Virus record (IMG/VR): IMGVR_UViG_3300042557_000971 | Span: 1 to 26,775 of that record | DNA: 26,775 nt | Reading direction: 5' to 3' (one strand) | Origin: a virus | Shown here: in pieces, positions 1 through 7,457 of the stretch | How the letters are laid out: each line of letters starts with the position of its first letter | How positions within the stretch are numbered: the stretch's first letter is position 1 | The notes under the pieces: model-generated | What the model was told of the DNA's origin: nothing | The model's input: the letters and a program-made list of their open reading frames with translations, nothing else | Databases searched by the model: none | Position numbers and translations under genes: made by a program

Positions 1-1495
1 ATCCAACACTATCCTGTATCATTTTAATAGTTTTATTATACATTCCTTCAATCTCACTCTTAGGTTTGTTATCTCCCAAGTTAGCTAAGAATGTTTTCAT
101 CATTTCAGCTGACTTATCTTTAGTACCTTCATAAGCACTTTCAATAGCACTTAACGCTTCATCGATACTTTTAGCGTCTTTTTTCTGAGCCGCGTTATAA
201 ACCAAAGACCTAATATCATCACCGACACCTTCAAACATTTTTCTAATGTCTTGGGAACTACCCATAGCACTAAAAGACGCCCCTTGCACGTCTTCTCCAA
301 CTCTTCTAAAACCTTCTAAGTTTCTAAATACTGAGGTTTGTCCAACAAGAGAAGCTGCTAATCCATCTGCCATAGATTTCAAATAATTAGTTTGAAGTTC
401 GTCAAAAGATAATTGTTTTAAGGCGATTTCCTCCATAGTTTTTGGAGTATCTTCTTGTTGTTTTACAAGTTTTTCAAACTGTCCCTGAGATAGTTCTGAA
501 AGTTTCTTATATCCTTCCTCATCAGATACTTTAACAATATATTCACCACCCTCATCTCTTTTAGCTAAATTAGCGACTAAAGTCTTATCTTCATCAGATG
601 CGTCAATACTAAAACTTATATCAGCTAAACGAGTATCTAAATCTAACGCAGCAATTGCAGCTTTTTTCAAGTTTTCTGCCCCCAATCCAGTTTCTTGACC
701 AATTTCCTTTAACATTCTTAACCCATATGGATTAATTTCAAATCTCTGCGTTTCTTCGTTGAACTGAGCATATGTTTTGGCCATATTGATAATACTATCT
801 TGTAGTTTACCAGGGTCATTAATCGAAGCATCCATTAATGCAAACGGGTCAACCAAAGTCCCCATTGTTACACCAAGTCTTTGAAATGTTGACGCCATTT
901 TTATTGCCCCCTCAGGGTCCATAACTGAGTCCGCGAATTCAGCCGTCTTATTCATATCATACCTCAACATAGACGCTTGAGCCGCCATTTTTGTTAAACC
1001 CATAACACCATCTTGGAAATTAAATCGGTTCATCATATCCATATTCTCTACAACGTCCTTCATAATTTCCCTAGCATTTAACCCTAAACTTTGGATATAA
1101 CTTATACTATCAACGGTTCGTTCAGCGATTAAAGACGCTTCCATACCAGCTTTACCAAAAGATTCTGTAAGGTTTTGAACTTCTGTATCAAGGTATTTAC
1201 CAGCGGCATAAAGTTCTGTGATTGTTTCGGTAGTGGCAATCATATTTCTTCGAGACCCTTCAGCGACTTGGGCAATTACCCTACCAGCATCAGCTGCGGT
1301 ACCACCAAGTCTTGTAACCTCTCTTACACTATCAGCAACACTTGTCGAAAACTCTGTAACCCTTGTTCTTGATTCACCAAAAGCGTTATTGGTTTTTGTA
1401 ACAGCATCACTAATTTGGTTGAAAATATCAGCGGAAGTTTTTAAAGGTTTAAAAAACTTTTCTAAATTTTCAAATAATTCATCCATTTGACCCAT
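1..1495 (-). CDS. Tail tape-measure protein, N-terminal part (runs off window)
   Basis: The minus-strand frame stays open from an ATG at 1495 to the left edge, giving about 498 residues with no stop. It starts MGQMDELFENLEKFF and continues as a long, mostly helical protein rich in Ala, Glu, Lys and Thr, with stretches such as TRVTEFSTSVADSV and TRLGGTAADAGRVIAQVA that look like coiled-coil tape-measure sequence. Tape-measure proteins set tail length and fill the tail tube before ejection. No enzymatic motif is visible. Position supports the call: it follows the sheath, tube and gp26-like genes, as tape-measure genes do in P2-like and other myophages. A second in-frame ATG lies three codons in. 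The leader carries CTATTTATAG 15 bases before the start. The call rests on context and composition, not on a conserved motif. Confidence 0.65.
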   Translation of the reverse strand, partial: MGQMDELFENLEKFFKPLKTSADIFNQISDAVTKTNNAFGESRTRVTEFSTSVADSVREVTRLGGTAADAGRVIAQVAEGSRRNMIATTETITELYAAGKYLDTEVQNLTESFGKAGMEASLIAERTVDSISYIQSLGLNAREIMKDVVENMDMMNRFNFQDGVMGLTKMAAQASMLRYDMNKTAEFADSVMDPEGAIKMASTFQRLGVTMGTLVDPFALMDASINDPGKLQDSIINMAKTYAQFNEETQRFEINPYGLRMLKEIGQETGLGAENLKKAAIAALDLDTRLADISFSIDASDEDKTLVANLAKRDEGGEYIVKVSDEEGYKKLSELSQGQFEKLVKQQEDTPKTMEEIALKQLSFDELQTNYLKSMADGLAASLVGQTSVFRNLEGFRRVGEDVQGASFSAMGSSQDIRKMFEGVGDDIRSLVYNAAQKKDAKSIDEALSAIESAYEGTKDKSAEMMKTFLANLGDNKPKSEIEGMYNKTIKMIQDSVG

Positions 1496-1510
1496 AGCGA
1501 TTCTTTTTTT

Positions 1511-1520
1511 CTATAAATAG
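1511..1520 (-). promoter_or_regulatory. TATTTATA leader motif before tape measure
   Basis: The minus strand reads CTATTTATAG here, ending 15 bases before the tape-measure ATG. The element is an inverted repeat (CTAT/ATAG) around a central TT. The same element, in the same orientation relative to the gene, precedes several other genes in the window on both strands. Its function is unknown; a promoter element or translation/processing signal is possible. Confidence 0.4.
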
Positions 1521-1533
1521 GACTACTTTGATT

Positions 1534-1686
1534 TTATGGTTTTTGATTATCCTCAATCCACTTATTTAAAAGATATTTTCTGTAAAAAATGGGCATAGAC
1601 AAAAACTCCCCCCATCCTATATGAAGAAGTTTTGCCATATAATAAAATTCGTCTAATTGAGTTTGCCTATGTTCAGAAGAAAGGGC
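1534..1686 (-). CDS. Possible frameshift-encoded C-terminal extension of the gp26-like protein
   Basis: After the gp26-like gene's frame 0 reaches its stop at 1673, a second minus-strand frame is open from the T-run at 1693-1688 to a TAA at 1534. Read from GCC at 1686 it gives 50 residues: ALSSEHRQTQLDEFYYMAKL, then LHIGWGEFLSMPIFYRKYLL, then NKWIEDNQKP. It is dense in aromatic and hydrophobic residues and looks like real protein. An ATG at 1638 could alternatively start a free 34-residue product, but the sensible sequence begins well upstream of that ATG. The position between tube and tape measure is where phages such as P2 (E/E') and lambda (G/GT) make a frameshifted tail-assembly chaperone. 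A single-base error in the T-run of the assembly would also create this arrangement. Confidence 0.5.
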   Translation of the reverse strand, partial: ALSSEHRQTQLDEFYYMAKLLHIGWGEFLSMPIFYRKYLLNKWIEDNQKP

Positions 1687-2413
1687 GAAAAAATTCAACC
1701 CCAAACCCAACATTCACTGTGAGCTTTTCTCCTGACGGGGCTATAACGACGCGACTTAAGTCTAATTTGGGTTCATTGTCATCCATAAATTTCTTTATGA
1801 ATTTTGAGTCTGCTAAAGGCATTTGTTCTGAGAACTTAGCAATTTCACCTTTATCAGTATTTCCATCCACTGAGACAATTTCTCTTTGGAGTCTTAAAGT
1901 TCTTCTTGGTGCGATTCTACCTTGGGGGTATGTATTTAACTGATTTGTTAATTCGATTGATTGTCCGAATGTAAGTGGTCTTAATTTAACATTTTTTCCT
2001 GACATTGGTAACATAACGGTCCAAGTTCCATCTTCATCGGGAGACTTTCCTTTATTGATATCCAATTCACTCAAATCAACATTTGTTTTGAATGGGTTAC
2101 CTGTTTTTGGGTCAGTTACCGTAATTTCCATATCAGAACCAAAAGATGTATTACGTAAGAAAATTAAAATCGCTTCAACATCACCTTCCATTAATTCTTC
2201 AGGTCTAAGACCTGGTTCATAAATTTTGGCTCTTAATAGATTCAATGTCATATCTCTACCACCAGCCATAAGAATATTTTCATCTGCAGCTGTTAGGTAT
2301 CCGACTTTTACACTGTCTTTTTTATTTTTGTAAAAAATTCCTTTTGATGGTAGCGGTACCACATCGTGTGGTAATGAAAATTCCATCTGTCCATATTGTG
2401 CTGATTCATCCAT
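1673..2413 (-). CDS. T4 gp26-like baseplate/tail-assembly chaperone protein
   Basis: A 246-residue protein with an N-terminal LPSKGIFY motif, then VGYLTAADENILM, LLRAKI, EAILIFLRNTSFG and VTDPKTGNPF, and a second half with LPMSGKNVKLRPLTFGQSIEL. This is the layout of the T4-type gp26 baseplate family: a short peptide of the form LPS.G, a predicted helix around an LT..E/D.ILM segment, and a small beta domain. By position (tube, this gene, tape measure) it also matches tail-assembly chaperones, which bind the tape measure before the tail assembles. The frame-0 C-terminus, VEFFRPFF, is short and odd, and a better continuation lies in another frame immediately afterwards. The ATG directly follows the U-tract of a hairpin, leaving no room for a Shine-Dalgarno; an in-frame ATG lies ten codons in. 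Confidence 0.65.
   Translation of the reverse strand: MDESAQYGQMEFSLPHDVVPLPSKGIFYKNKKDSVKVGYLTAADENILMAGGRDMTLNLLRAKIYEPGLRPEELMEGDVEAILIFLRNTSFGSDMEITVTDPKTGNPFKTNVDLSELDINKGKSPDEDGTWTVMLPMSGKNVKLRPLTFGQSIELTNQLNTYPQGRIAPRRTLRLQREIVSVDGNTDKGEIAKFSEQMPLADSKFIKKFMDDNEPKLDLSRVVIAPSGEKLTVNVGFGVEFFRPFF
1686..1696 (-). other. Candidate slippery site (T6-C) for programmed frameshifting
   Basis: On the minus strand the gp26-like gene ends GAA TTT TTT CGC CCT TTC TTC TGA. A slip of -2 on the six T residues (TTT TTT then TTC GCC) or +1 (skipping the C) joins the 50-residue frame that ends at 1534. A -1 slip instead meets a stop within about twelve codons, so it is not favoured. Mu-type phages are known to use a -2 shift for this gene pair. 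Confidence 0.4.
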
Positions 2414-2420
2414 AATAAAA

Positions 2421-2445
2421 AACCGTAGAGTTTAGCTCTACGGTT
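2421..2445 (-). terminator. Intrinsic terminator after the tail tube gene
   Basis: On the minus strand a perfect 10-bp stem (AACCGTAGAG paired with CTCTACGGTT) with a 5-base loop is followed by TTTTATT, a classic hairpin plus U-tract. It lies 36 bases past the tube stop and ends directly before the ATG of the gp26-like gene at 2413, so it may be partial, letting some transcripts into the less abundant downstream proteins. Confidence 0.8.
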
Positions 2446-2480
2446 AAATATAAATTGAAAAAAAAGTAAATAAACAATTC

Positions 2481-2969
2481 TTAATAAATTAACACACAAC
2501 GGTCCATTCTAAGTGTTGTTGCAATGGTTGCTAATCCATCCTGACTGTAATTCAACTGGTTAAAGTTAACATCACTTAAGAATGTTCCATATAATATCCA
2601 TTTTTCTACTACAACACCTGTTGGGTCTAACATCTCAAGGTCGACATCTTTTTTGTAACCCGCAGCATAACCCATACGACCAGTTACTGATTCCGCACAT
2701 AAACGAACCCATTCCATCATAGCTTGTGCGGCTGAAGGTCCAATTGGGTCACGGAATGTTACCGGAATTGTCTGCCAGTTAAATCTACCCGCAACGAATG
2801 TAGATGTATTTAAAAACGGTATTTCAACCGGATTAATTGTAATGTGTGGTCGAGCAGCGCTCTCAACAAACCATTCGTTGATACCCAAAGATGATGGGAA
2901 CCTTAGAATGAATCGGTTCATTCTTTTAGGTTCGTAAGGTATCGGCATTTTCATTAATAAATCAGCCAT
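2481..2969 (-). CDS. Tail tube protein (T4 gp19-like)
   Basis: A 162-residue protein, almost exactly the length of T4 gp19 (163). It has the gp19-family pattern: an N-terminal RFILRFPSSLG strand, the PHITINPVEIPFLN segment, NWQTIPVTFRDPIGPSAAQAMMEWVR in the middle, and a C-terminal LEMLDPTGVVVEKW followed by LYGTFLSDVNFNQLNYS. In the family this protein stacks as hexameric rings to form the inner tube that the sheath contracts around. It follows the sheath gene with one HAD-type gene between, whereas in T4 genes 18 and 19 are adjacent. The gene has its own 126-base leader with an AAAAGTCAA plus TATTTATAG pair, and an intrinsic terminator behind it, fitting strong separate expression of an abundant virion protein. 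Confidence 0.9.
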   Translation of the reverse strand: MADLLMKMPIPYEPKRMNRFILRFPSSLGINEWFVESAARPHITINPVEIPFLNTSTFVAGRFNWQTIPVTFRDPIGPSAAQAMMEWVRLCAESVTGRMGYAAGYKKDVDLEMLDPTGVVVEKWILYGTFLSDVNFNQLNYSQDGLATIATTLRMDRCVLIY

Positions 2970-3001
2970 TGTTCTTTGTTTCTTTTACTTTGTTAATTTA
3001 T

Positions 3002-3043
3002 CTATAAATATACAATTTGTAGTTTTTTTACCTATTGACTTTT
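3002..3043 (-). promoter_or_regulatory. Candidate promoter for the tail tube gene
   Basis: The minus strand carries AAAAGTCAA (3043-3035), 24 bases, then TATTTATAG (3010-3002), 32 bases before the tube ATG. The sheath gene has the same 9-mer and the same second element with 21 bases between, and these two genes encode the most abundant tail proteins. The rest of the 2970-3095 gap shows no gene. Confidence 0.45.
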
Positions 3044-3095
3044 AAAGGTTAATTTTCTACTATTGCATTGTATCTAGTTCTAGTTTCCAGTTTAT

Positions 3096-3920
3096 TTAAT
3101 ATTGCTTTTTAATTCCTCCAGCTGTTGAATAAGTAGTTAATCCTTCTTCTTTGTCTTTAAAATATCCTTTAATTGCTTCTAGGTTTTTTAAATCATCATC
3201 GGAAAACCCTATTTTAGGTTCAGCAGGAATAAATTTATTTGCAATGTCTTTTTTGAGGGTCGCCCTACCTTTAAGTAAAGAAGCCATCGATTTAATATAA
3301 TAAATAAAATCTTCTAAAGCTTTTATTTTTGCTTGTTCAGGGTTTTGAGCTCCTGACGCATCACCAAAACTTACAGGGTTATAACGATTCATTTCTAAAT
3401 ATGAACGTATAAGTTGTGTATCAGTCATTTTTTCTTCACCCGCAAACTCACGATATTTTCTTAAGTTCTTTAAAAGTTTTTCCTTATCTATACCCTGATA
3501 ATTGTTTATGATGTAGTTGAAAACTCCCTCTTTAATTGTGTTCGGGTTATGACCTCTTGCGGTGATTATCGCAAAAATGGACCCGTTGTTAACCGCTTCT
3601 ACAAAGTCATCCCAAGCAGGACCTGGTTTAGCTCTCATAGCATCTATTAAAAACTGTCCATCACCAGGTGTTCTGAAGTTTCTAAATGGGTCATCAGAAA
3701 ATCCTACAATAGTCTCACCCTTGTAATCGAATTTTTCTTTTCCTATTTTACTTCTGTATTCGGCGAAATCATCTGTAGACATTTCTACATCATCACCATC
3801 TTCACTCTGTAAAATAATTTTAGTTGGCATATGGACAATGTTATCATCCCAGTCAAAAGCGTAATACTTAAGGTCTGGTGTCCCGTGTTTTGATATACCT
3901 TCTTTAAATTCTCTTTTCAT
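3096..3920 (-). CDS. HAD-superfamily hydrolase-like protein between sheath and tube
   Basis: A 274-residue protein when started at the ATG at 3920. An upstream in-frame ATG at 3950 lies inside the terminator hairpin and would add ten implausible residues. The N-terminus has YYAFDWDDNIVHMPT, matching HAD motif I (DxDxN/T, with Asp23 and Asp25). IFAIITARGHNP fits motif II (Thr in a hydrophobic strand), and NPVSFGDASGAQNPEQAKIKALE resembles the C-terminal FGD motif. HAD proteins are usually Mg-dependent phosphatases using the first Asp as nucleophile; both Asp are present, so activity is possible. The substrate cannot be read from sequence. Its place between two core tail genes suggests a role in tail assembly or co-expression for late metabolism. 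Family call moderate; function unknown. Confidence 0.6.
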   Translation of the reverse strand: MKREFKEGISKHGTPDLKYYAFDWDDNIVHMPTKIILQSEDGDDVEMSTDDFAEYRSKIGKEKFDYKGETIVGFSDDPFRNFRTPGDGQFLIDAMRAKPGPAWDDFVEAVNNGSIFAIITARGHNPNTIKEGVFNYIINNYQGIDKEKLLKNLRKYREFAGEEKMTDTQLIRSYLEMNRYNPVSFGDASGAQNPEQAKIKALEDFIYYIKSMASLLKGRATLKKDIANKFIPAEPKIGFSDDDLKNLEAIKGYFKDKEEGLTTYSTAGGIKKQY

Positions 3921-3929
3921 ATTGGCAAA

Positions 3930-3952
3930 AAGTGGGGTGATTAACCCCACTT
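3930..3952 (-). terminator. Intrinsic terminator after the tail sheath gene
   Basis: An 8-bp stem (AAGTGGGG with CCCCACTT) and 7-base loop, followed on the minus strand by TTT, giving a run of five U at the 3' side. It lies 15 bases past the sheath stop and ten bases before the best start (3920) of the HAD-type gene, the same arrangement as after the tube gene. Confidence 0.75.
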
Positions 3953-3967
3953 ATAATTAGTAGTTTA

Positions 3968-6900
3968 TTAGATATTTTCAAACGAAGCTCCTGTTGGAGT
4001 AATGAAGAATTCGATATCGATGAATTCAAGTGCCTTCGTTGGTTTTAAGTAAATTTTACCTGTTAATGTATTTCTGTCTAAATCTTCAGGTGAAGAACTT
4101 ACTGTTACACGGAAGTCGTAAAGACCTCTATCTCTTCTGATTGAATCCAAGATTGGGTTTACAGAATCCAAGAATTGTTGTCTTACGATTTCGTCGTTTT
4201 GTTCAAACAATAATCTTACAGCTACCGCTGAAATCAACTTACGAGCTTGTAGTAACAATCTTCTTACGTTCAATCTGTTCAATGCTGAATCAGAAACTTG
4301 TAGAGTTTTGTTACCCCAAATTACTGTTCCTACGTCTGCGAAAGTTGCGATAGGGTTGATACGACCTTGGTAAAGAGTATCTCTATCTTCTTGAGTTAGT
4401 TTTAATCTTGCTTTGATTGAGTTTACAAGACCTCTTGTGTAACCCGCAGATGCGAACCAAGGGAATGAAATGTTATCAGTCAATGCTAAGTTTCTACAAA
4501 CTTCACCTGTTGGGGGTAGATAGATTTGAGTGTTGTTAACAGTATCTCTTGTTAAAATCCAAGGATAGAACGTTGCTGTATAACTTGAGTCGATACCTGT
4601 TTGGTCAAGATTATCAACCGCTTCTTGAGGGTAAATAATTTCAAATTGACTGTTAGCGTCAGGTGTATACATATTGTAATCAGGTGTTGTTACAATGTAA
4701 ACAGAGTCCGCTCTTTCGTTAGACACCATTCCGATTGCCAATTCACACAAGTTAGAATTGTTAACATAATCGATACTTGCGGTTGCAAATACATTGATGT
4801 TTGTTGATTCAGGGTTGTTGAACGACAAGATACCAAGTAAGTATGCGTAGTAGTCGGTGTTAGCAAAGTCTTGAGTGTTGTTAGCAACAACTATTCTTTT
4901 AAATGTACCGTCTCCTGTAGCGTTAGGGTATCTAACTGATGGGTAAGCACCTTGTAAGAAACCTGATGCACCTAATGCGAATCTGTCTTGGTTTGTTCTA
5001 AACTCTCTATAGATATCCCATCCGTCAAATCCACCTTGGAAACACATAGTGTATTTTCTTGAATATAAGAAGTAGTATGGGTTTTCTTGAGTTGTAGGTT
5101 CGTCAGAGAAATTAGCTACACCACAAACAAACGCCGCTTGTCCACTAGTTACGAATGCATCACCGATAGTTACAATTGTTGCTCCTGAATCCATATGGAA
5201 ACCTTGTGTTAAGTAATTCCAAGGTGCCGATTCTGTAGCCAAGTACCAGTTAGTAACAGGATTTTGTTTACCTTTGTATTGTAACAAGTCAGAATCAATA
5301 CCTAAAGAACTTGAAAAACCTAAGTAAGTTCTTCTTACGATATCTCCTGATGAGGTTACAATGTTAGAACCACCTGCAGTTGTACCAAATGGTGGGTCAA
5401 ATACTGTTTCACCTGGATAATAATATTTGTTTTTGATTATTGCGAAAGGTGATGGATTTGATGCTGTTTCGTAAACTCTTGATTCTAAACCATAGAATCC
5501 ACAAGGAAGTGCATCTATTACATATTCGTCAGATAACTCAATCATAATATATGCCGAGTTTAAAGGATATTCACCATCTGATGAACCAACTTTTTTAGCT
5601 ACGAAACTGTTTGAACCCGGGTCCATCGTACAGTTTGTGTATTTTTCATAAACAACAGGATTAGCATCTGTGTCAAAGAAATCACGAACTAAGATGTCAA
5701 ATGTCATATTACTGAACGAAAGGTTAGCAATTGAAATTTTAACTTCTGTGTTAGCTGAGTTACCATCAGAGATAGAAACAAATCTAAATAATTTGTAAAC
5801 CTTGTTACCTCTTAATTCAGATACAACATAAGGTGTTTTAGGTGTTTGATATCTATCAAGGTACCAAGCGATTGTCGTTGTAGATGAAGTATCTCTCGCT
5901 TCAGGTAAAGCAACCATTTCTGGCTGAATACCTCTAATGTAACCTTTATTATAACCATAGTTTAAAAGACCAGGGTAAGACTCCTCAACAAATACAGGAA
6001 CTTGAGTTCTTGGTTTGAAGAAGTTTGTCACACCTAATACTTTTGTAATATAATTTGAATTATTTGATTGGAATGATACATCAAATGTAAATCCTGAACC
6101 TTGATAAGTTGCCCCACTCAATTGGAATGTTGCAAAAGGACTTTGTGATATACCTGAGTATGCGCCTGTTGTAACCATTTGTAAATCTGTAAGACCTGTA
6201 ACTTGGTAAGTCATACCGTGGTCGTTAGCGTCATAGATTGAAATACCTCTTGAACGTAGAGTTGCAACAACCAAGTTATTGTAATCTGTATAAGCAGTAC
6301 CACTATAAGTGTAGATACTACCTGACAATGTTCCGTAGAATGTTCCCGAAGCGCCTGTAAAGTAATTTGAAACCGCATAATCCCAAGAATAACCTGAGTA
6401 ACCATTACCTGTTGTTGGATTGAATGCTGCGTAGAACCAAGTGTCGTTGTTTCCGTCAGTTAAATCGTTAGCTTCCAAATCAATACTATCACAACCAAAT
6501 TGGTTAGTTAAACCTGTAAATGTTCCATCAAGGTTTGTATAACCTGTTGTTGGGATTGCTCCGTAAACAACTGCAGTTGTTGCTGAAAGATTTGTATTAC
6601 CTGATATACTTTGTACAAACGATGTGATGTCTGAATTATAAGTTGATGTTGAACCATCCGCTAATGTATACTGAACATTCAACTCATTAGATAACACTGA
6701 AGGTAATGACGATGTGAATGTAATCGTACTACCTGATGAATATCCACTAAAGTTTGCAGTAAAGTTTTGAGGGATAGCATATCCTGTGTCAATTCCAACA
6801 GTTGTTCCATCAACATTGGCAATTAATCTAATTGACCAAGATGGACCAGCATCATACCCTGACAAACCTAAAATTCTTGTTACGAATAATTGGTTAGATT

Positions 6901-7168
6901 GTTGTAGGTAAGACTTTGCAATGTAAGCCGCCTCATATTTAGGGATTTGAGTTCCGATAAATTTTACTGGTTCTGTTCCACCAAAAAATGTTTGGAATTC
7001 ATCGTAATTTGTAATGAAGATTGGTTCGAAGGCTGGACCCTTTAAAGTCTCCCCAACTAATCCCAAAGTTGTAACACCTACGCTTTGTGCTACGAAAGAT
7101 AAGTCTGTTTCTGAAGTATAAACGCCGGGTGAGACGAAAACCTTTTGATTTGCTTGTGCTGTTGCCAT
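3968..7168 (-). CDS. Tail sheath protein (T4 gp18-like), enlarged
   Basis: At 1066 residues it is about 400 longer than T4 gp18 (659). The N-terminus VFVSPGVYTSETDLSFVAQ, followed by TTLGLVGETLKGPAFEP, is the conserved sheath start. The C-terminal part (VIWGNKTLQ, LNVRRLLLQARKLISA, FEQNDEIVRQQFLDSVNPIL, then a GKIYLKPTKALEFIDIEF tail) is the conserved core that forms the contractile helix and the inter-subunit strands. Between them, roughly residues 130-480 are rich in Gly, Ser, Thr, Tyr and Asn and look like inserted beta domains exposed on the outside of the tail. It contracts to drive the tube through the cell envelope. A hairpin terminator follows, and a probable own promoter lies at 7205-7242. 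Confidence 0.92.
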   Translation of the reverse strand: MATAQANQKVFVSPGVYTSETDLSFVAQSVGVTTLGLVGETLKGPAFEPIFITNYDEFQTFFGGTEPVKFIGTQIPKYEAAYIAKSYLQQSNQLFVTRILGLSGYDAGPSWSIRLIANVDGTTVGIDTGYAIPQNFTANFSGYSSGSTITFTSSLPSVLSNELNVQYTLADGSTSTYNSDITSFVQSISGNTNLSATTAVVYGAIPTTGYTNLDGTFTGLTNQFGCDSIDLEANDLTDGNNDTWFYAAFNPTTGNGYSGYSWDYAVSNYFTGASGTFYGTLSGSIYTYSGTAYTDYNNLVVATLRSRGISIYDANDHGMTYQVTGLTDLQMVTTGAYSGISQSPFATFQLSGATYQGSGFTFDVSFQSNNSNYITKVLGVTNFFKPRTQVPVFVEESYPGLLNYGYNKGYIRGIQPEMVALPEARDTSSTTTIAWYLDRYQTPKTPYVVSELRGNKVYKLFRFVSISDGNSANTEVKISIANLSFSNMTFDILVRDFFDTDANPVVYEKYTNCTMDPGSNSFVAKKVGSSDGEYPLNSAYIMIELSDEYVIDALPCGFYGLESRVYETASNPSPFAIIKNKYYYPGETVFDPPFGTTAGGSNIVTSSGDIVRRTYLGFSSSLGIDSDLLQYKGKQNPVTNWYLATESAPWNYLTQGFHMDSGATIVTIGDAFVTSGQAAFVCGVANFSDEPTTQENPYYFLYSRKYTMCFQGGFDGWDIYREFRTNQDRFALGASGFLQGAYPSVRYPNATGDGTFKRIVVANNTQDFANTDYYAYLLGILSFNNPESTNINVFATASIDYVNNSNLCELAIGMVSNERADSVYIVTTPDYNMYTPDANSQFEIIYPQEAVDNLDQTGIDSSYTATFYPWILTRDTVNNTQIYLPPTGEVCRNLALTDNISFPWFASAGYTRGLVNSIKARLKLTQEDRDTLYQGRINPIATFADVGTVIWGNKTLQVSDSALNRLNVRRLLLQARKLISAVAVRLLFEQNDEIVRQQFLDSVNPILDSIRRDRGLYDFRVTVSSSPEDLDRNTLTGKIYLKPTKALEFIDIEFFITPTGASFENI

Positions 7169-7204
7169 TTAGTTATTCTTTTCTAAAAATGAATTTATTT
7201 TTAT

Positions 7205-7242
7205 CATAAATATTTGATTAAAACACAAAAAACTTGACTTTT
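7205..7242 (-). promoter_or_regulatory. Candidate promoter for the tail sheath gene
   Basis: The minus strand reads AAAAGTCAA (7242-7234), 21 bases, then TATTTATG (7212-7205), 36 bases before the sheath ATG. It parallels the tail tube leader. The 124-base gap 7169-7292 otherwise holds only the upstream region of the plus-strand ribbon-helix-helix gene. Confidence 0.4.
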
Positions 7243-7268
7243 GAATATGTATTTGTAAACGGTAAGAA

Positions 7269-7290
7269 TTTATTCTGCCTTTATTCTGCC
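7269..7290 (+). repeat. Tandem 11-bp direct repeat, candidate operator
   Basis: TTTATTCTGCC occurs twice head to tail (7269-7279 and 7280-7290), ending two bases before the ATG of the small ribbon-helix-helix gene. Proteins of that fold often bind tandem direct repeats about one helical turn apart, so this is a natural autoregulatory operator. It lies about 100 bases upstream of the divergent sheath gene. Confidence 0.5.
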
Positions 7291-7292
7291 TT

Positions 7293-7457
7293 ATGGACAA
7301 AACACCTCATAAAATAAAGAATTTAAAGATTTCTGTTGAAGCACACACAATGTTAAAAAAACACTGTGAAAAACACGGTTTAAAGATTTATAAGTTTTTG
7401 GAAAACTTAATTGCCGAAAAGTGTAAAGAAAAAAAAGATATCTACGGAGAGGATTAA
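7293..7457 (+). CDS. Small ribbon-helix-helix DNA-binding protein
   Basis: A 54-residue plus-strand gene, MDKTPHKIKNLKISVEAHTM then LKKHCEKHGLKIYKFLENLI, ending IYGED. The pattern of a basic start, a short strand (KNLKISV), helix, a Gly-Leu turn and a second helix is that of ribbon-helix-helix (Arc/MetJ/CopG-type) proteins, which bind operators as dimers through the strand. It sits alone against the surrounding minus-strand structural genes. It diverges from the sheath and converges on the sheath-stabiliser gene, sharing four bases at the stops (7454-7457). Two perfect 11-bp repeats lie directly before its ATG. A role as autoregulator, or as a regulator of the neighbouring late genes, is inferred. 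Confidence 0.7.
   Translation: MDKTPHKIKNLKISVEAHTMLKKHCEKHGLKIYKFLENLIAEKCKEKKDIYGED

Noticed and set aside
1632-1943. Plus-strand 103-residue open frame
   Set aside because: It lies antisense to the gp26-like gene, which has clear family features, and its sequence shows no recognisable pattern.
1512-3010. TATAAATA on the plus strand as T4 late promoters
   Set aside because: The T4 element must read TATAAATA in the direction of transcription. Here it would point away from the minus-strand genes, and no plus-strand gene lies downstream of these copies.
3921-3950. ATG at 3950 as start of the HAD-type gene
   Set aside because: It lies inside the sheath terminator hairpin, and the added ten residues translate the hairpin; the ATG at 3920 directly follows it.
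7169-7292. A housekeeping promoter TTGACT at 7234 for the ribbon-helix-helix gene
   Set aside because: No convincing -10 lies 16-18 bases downstream, and the same bases are better explained as the minus-strand AAAAGTCAA box shared with the tube leader.
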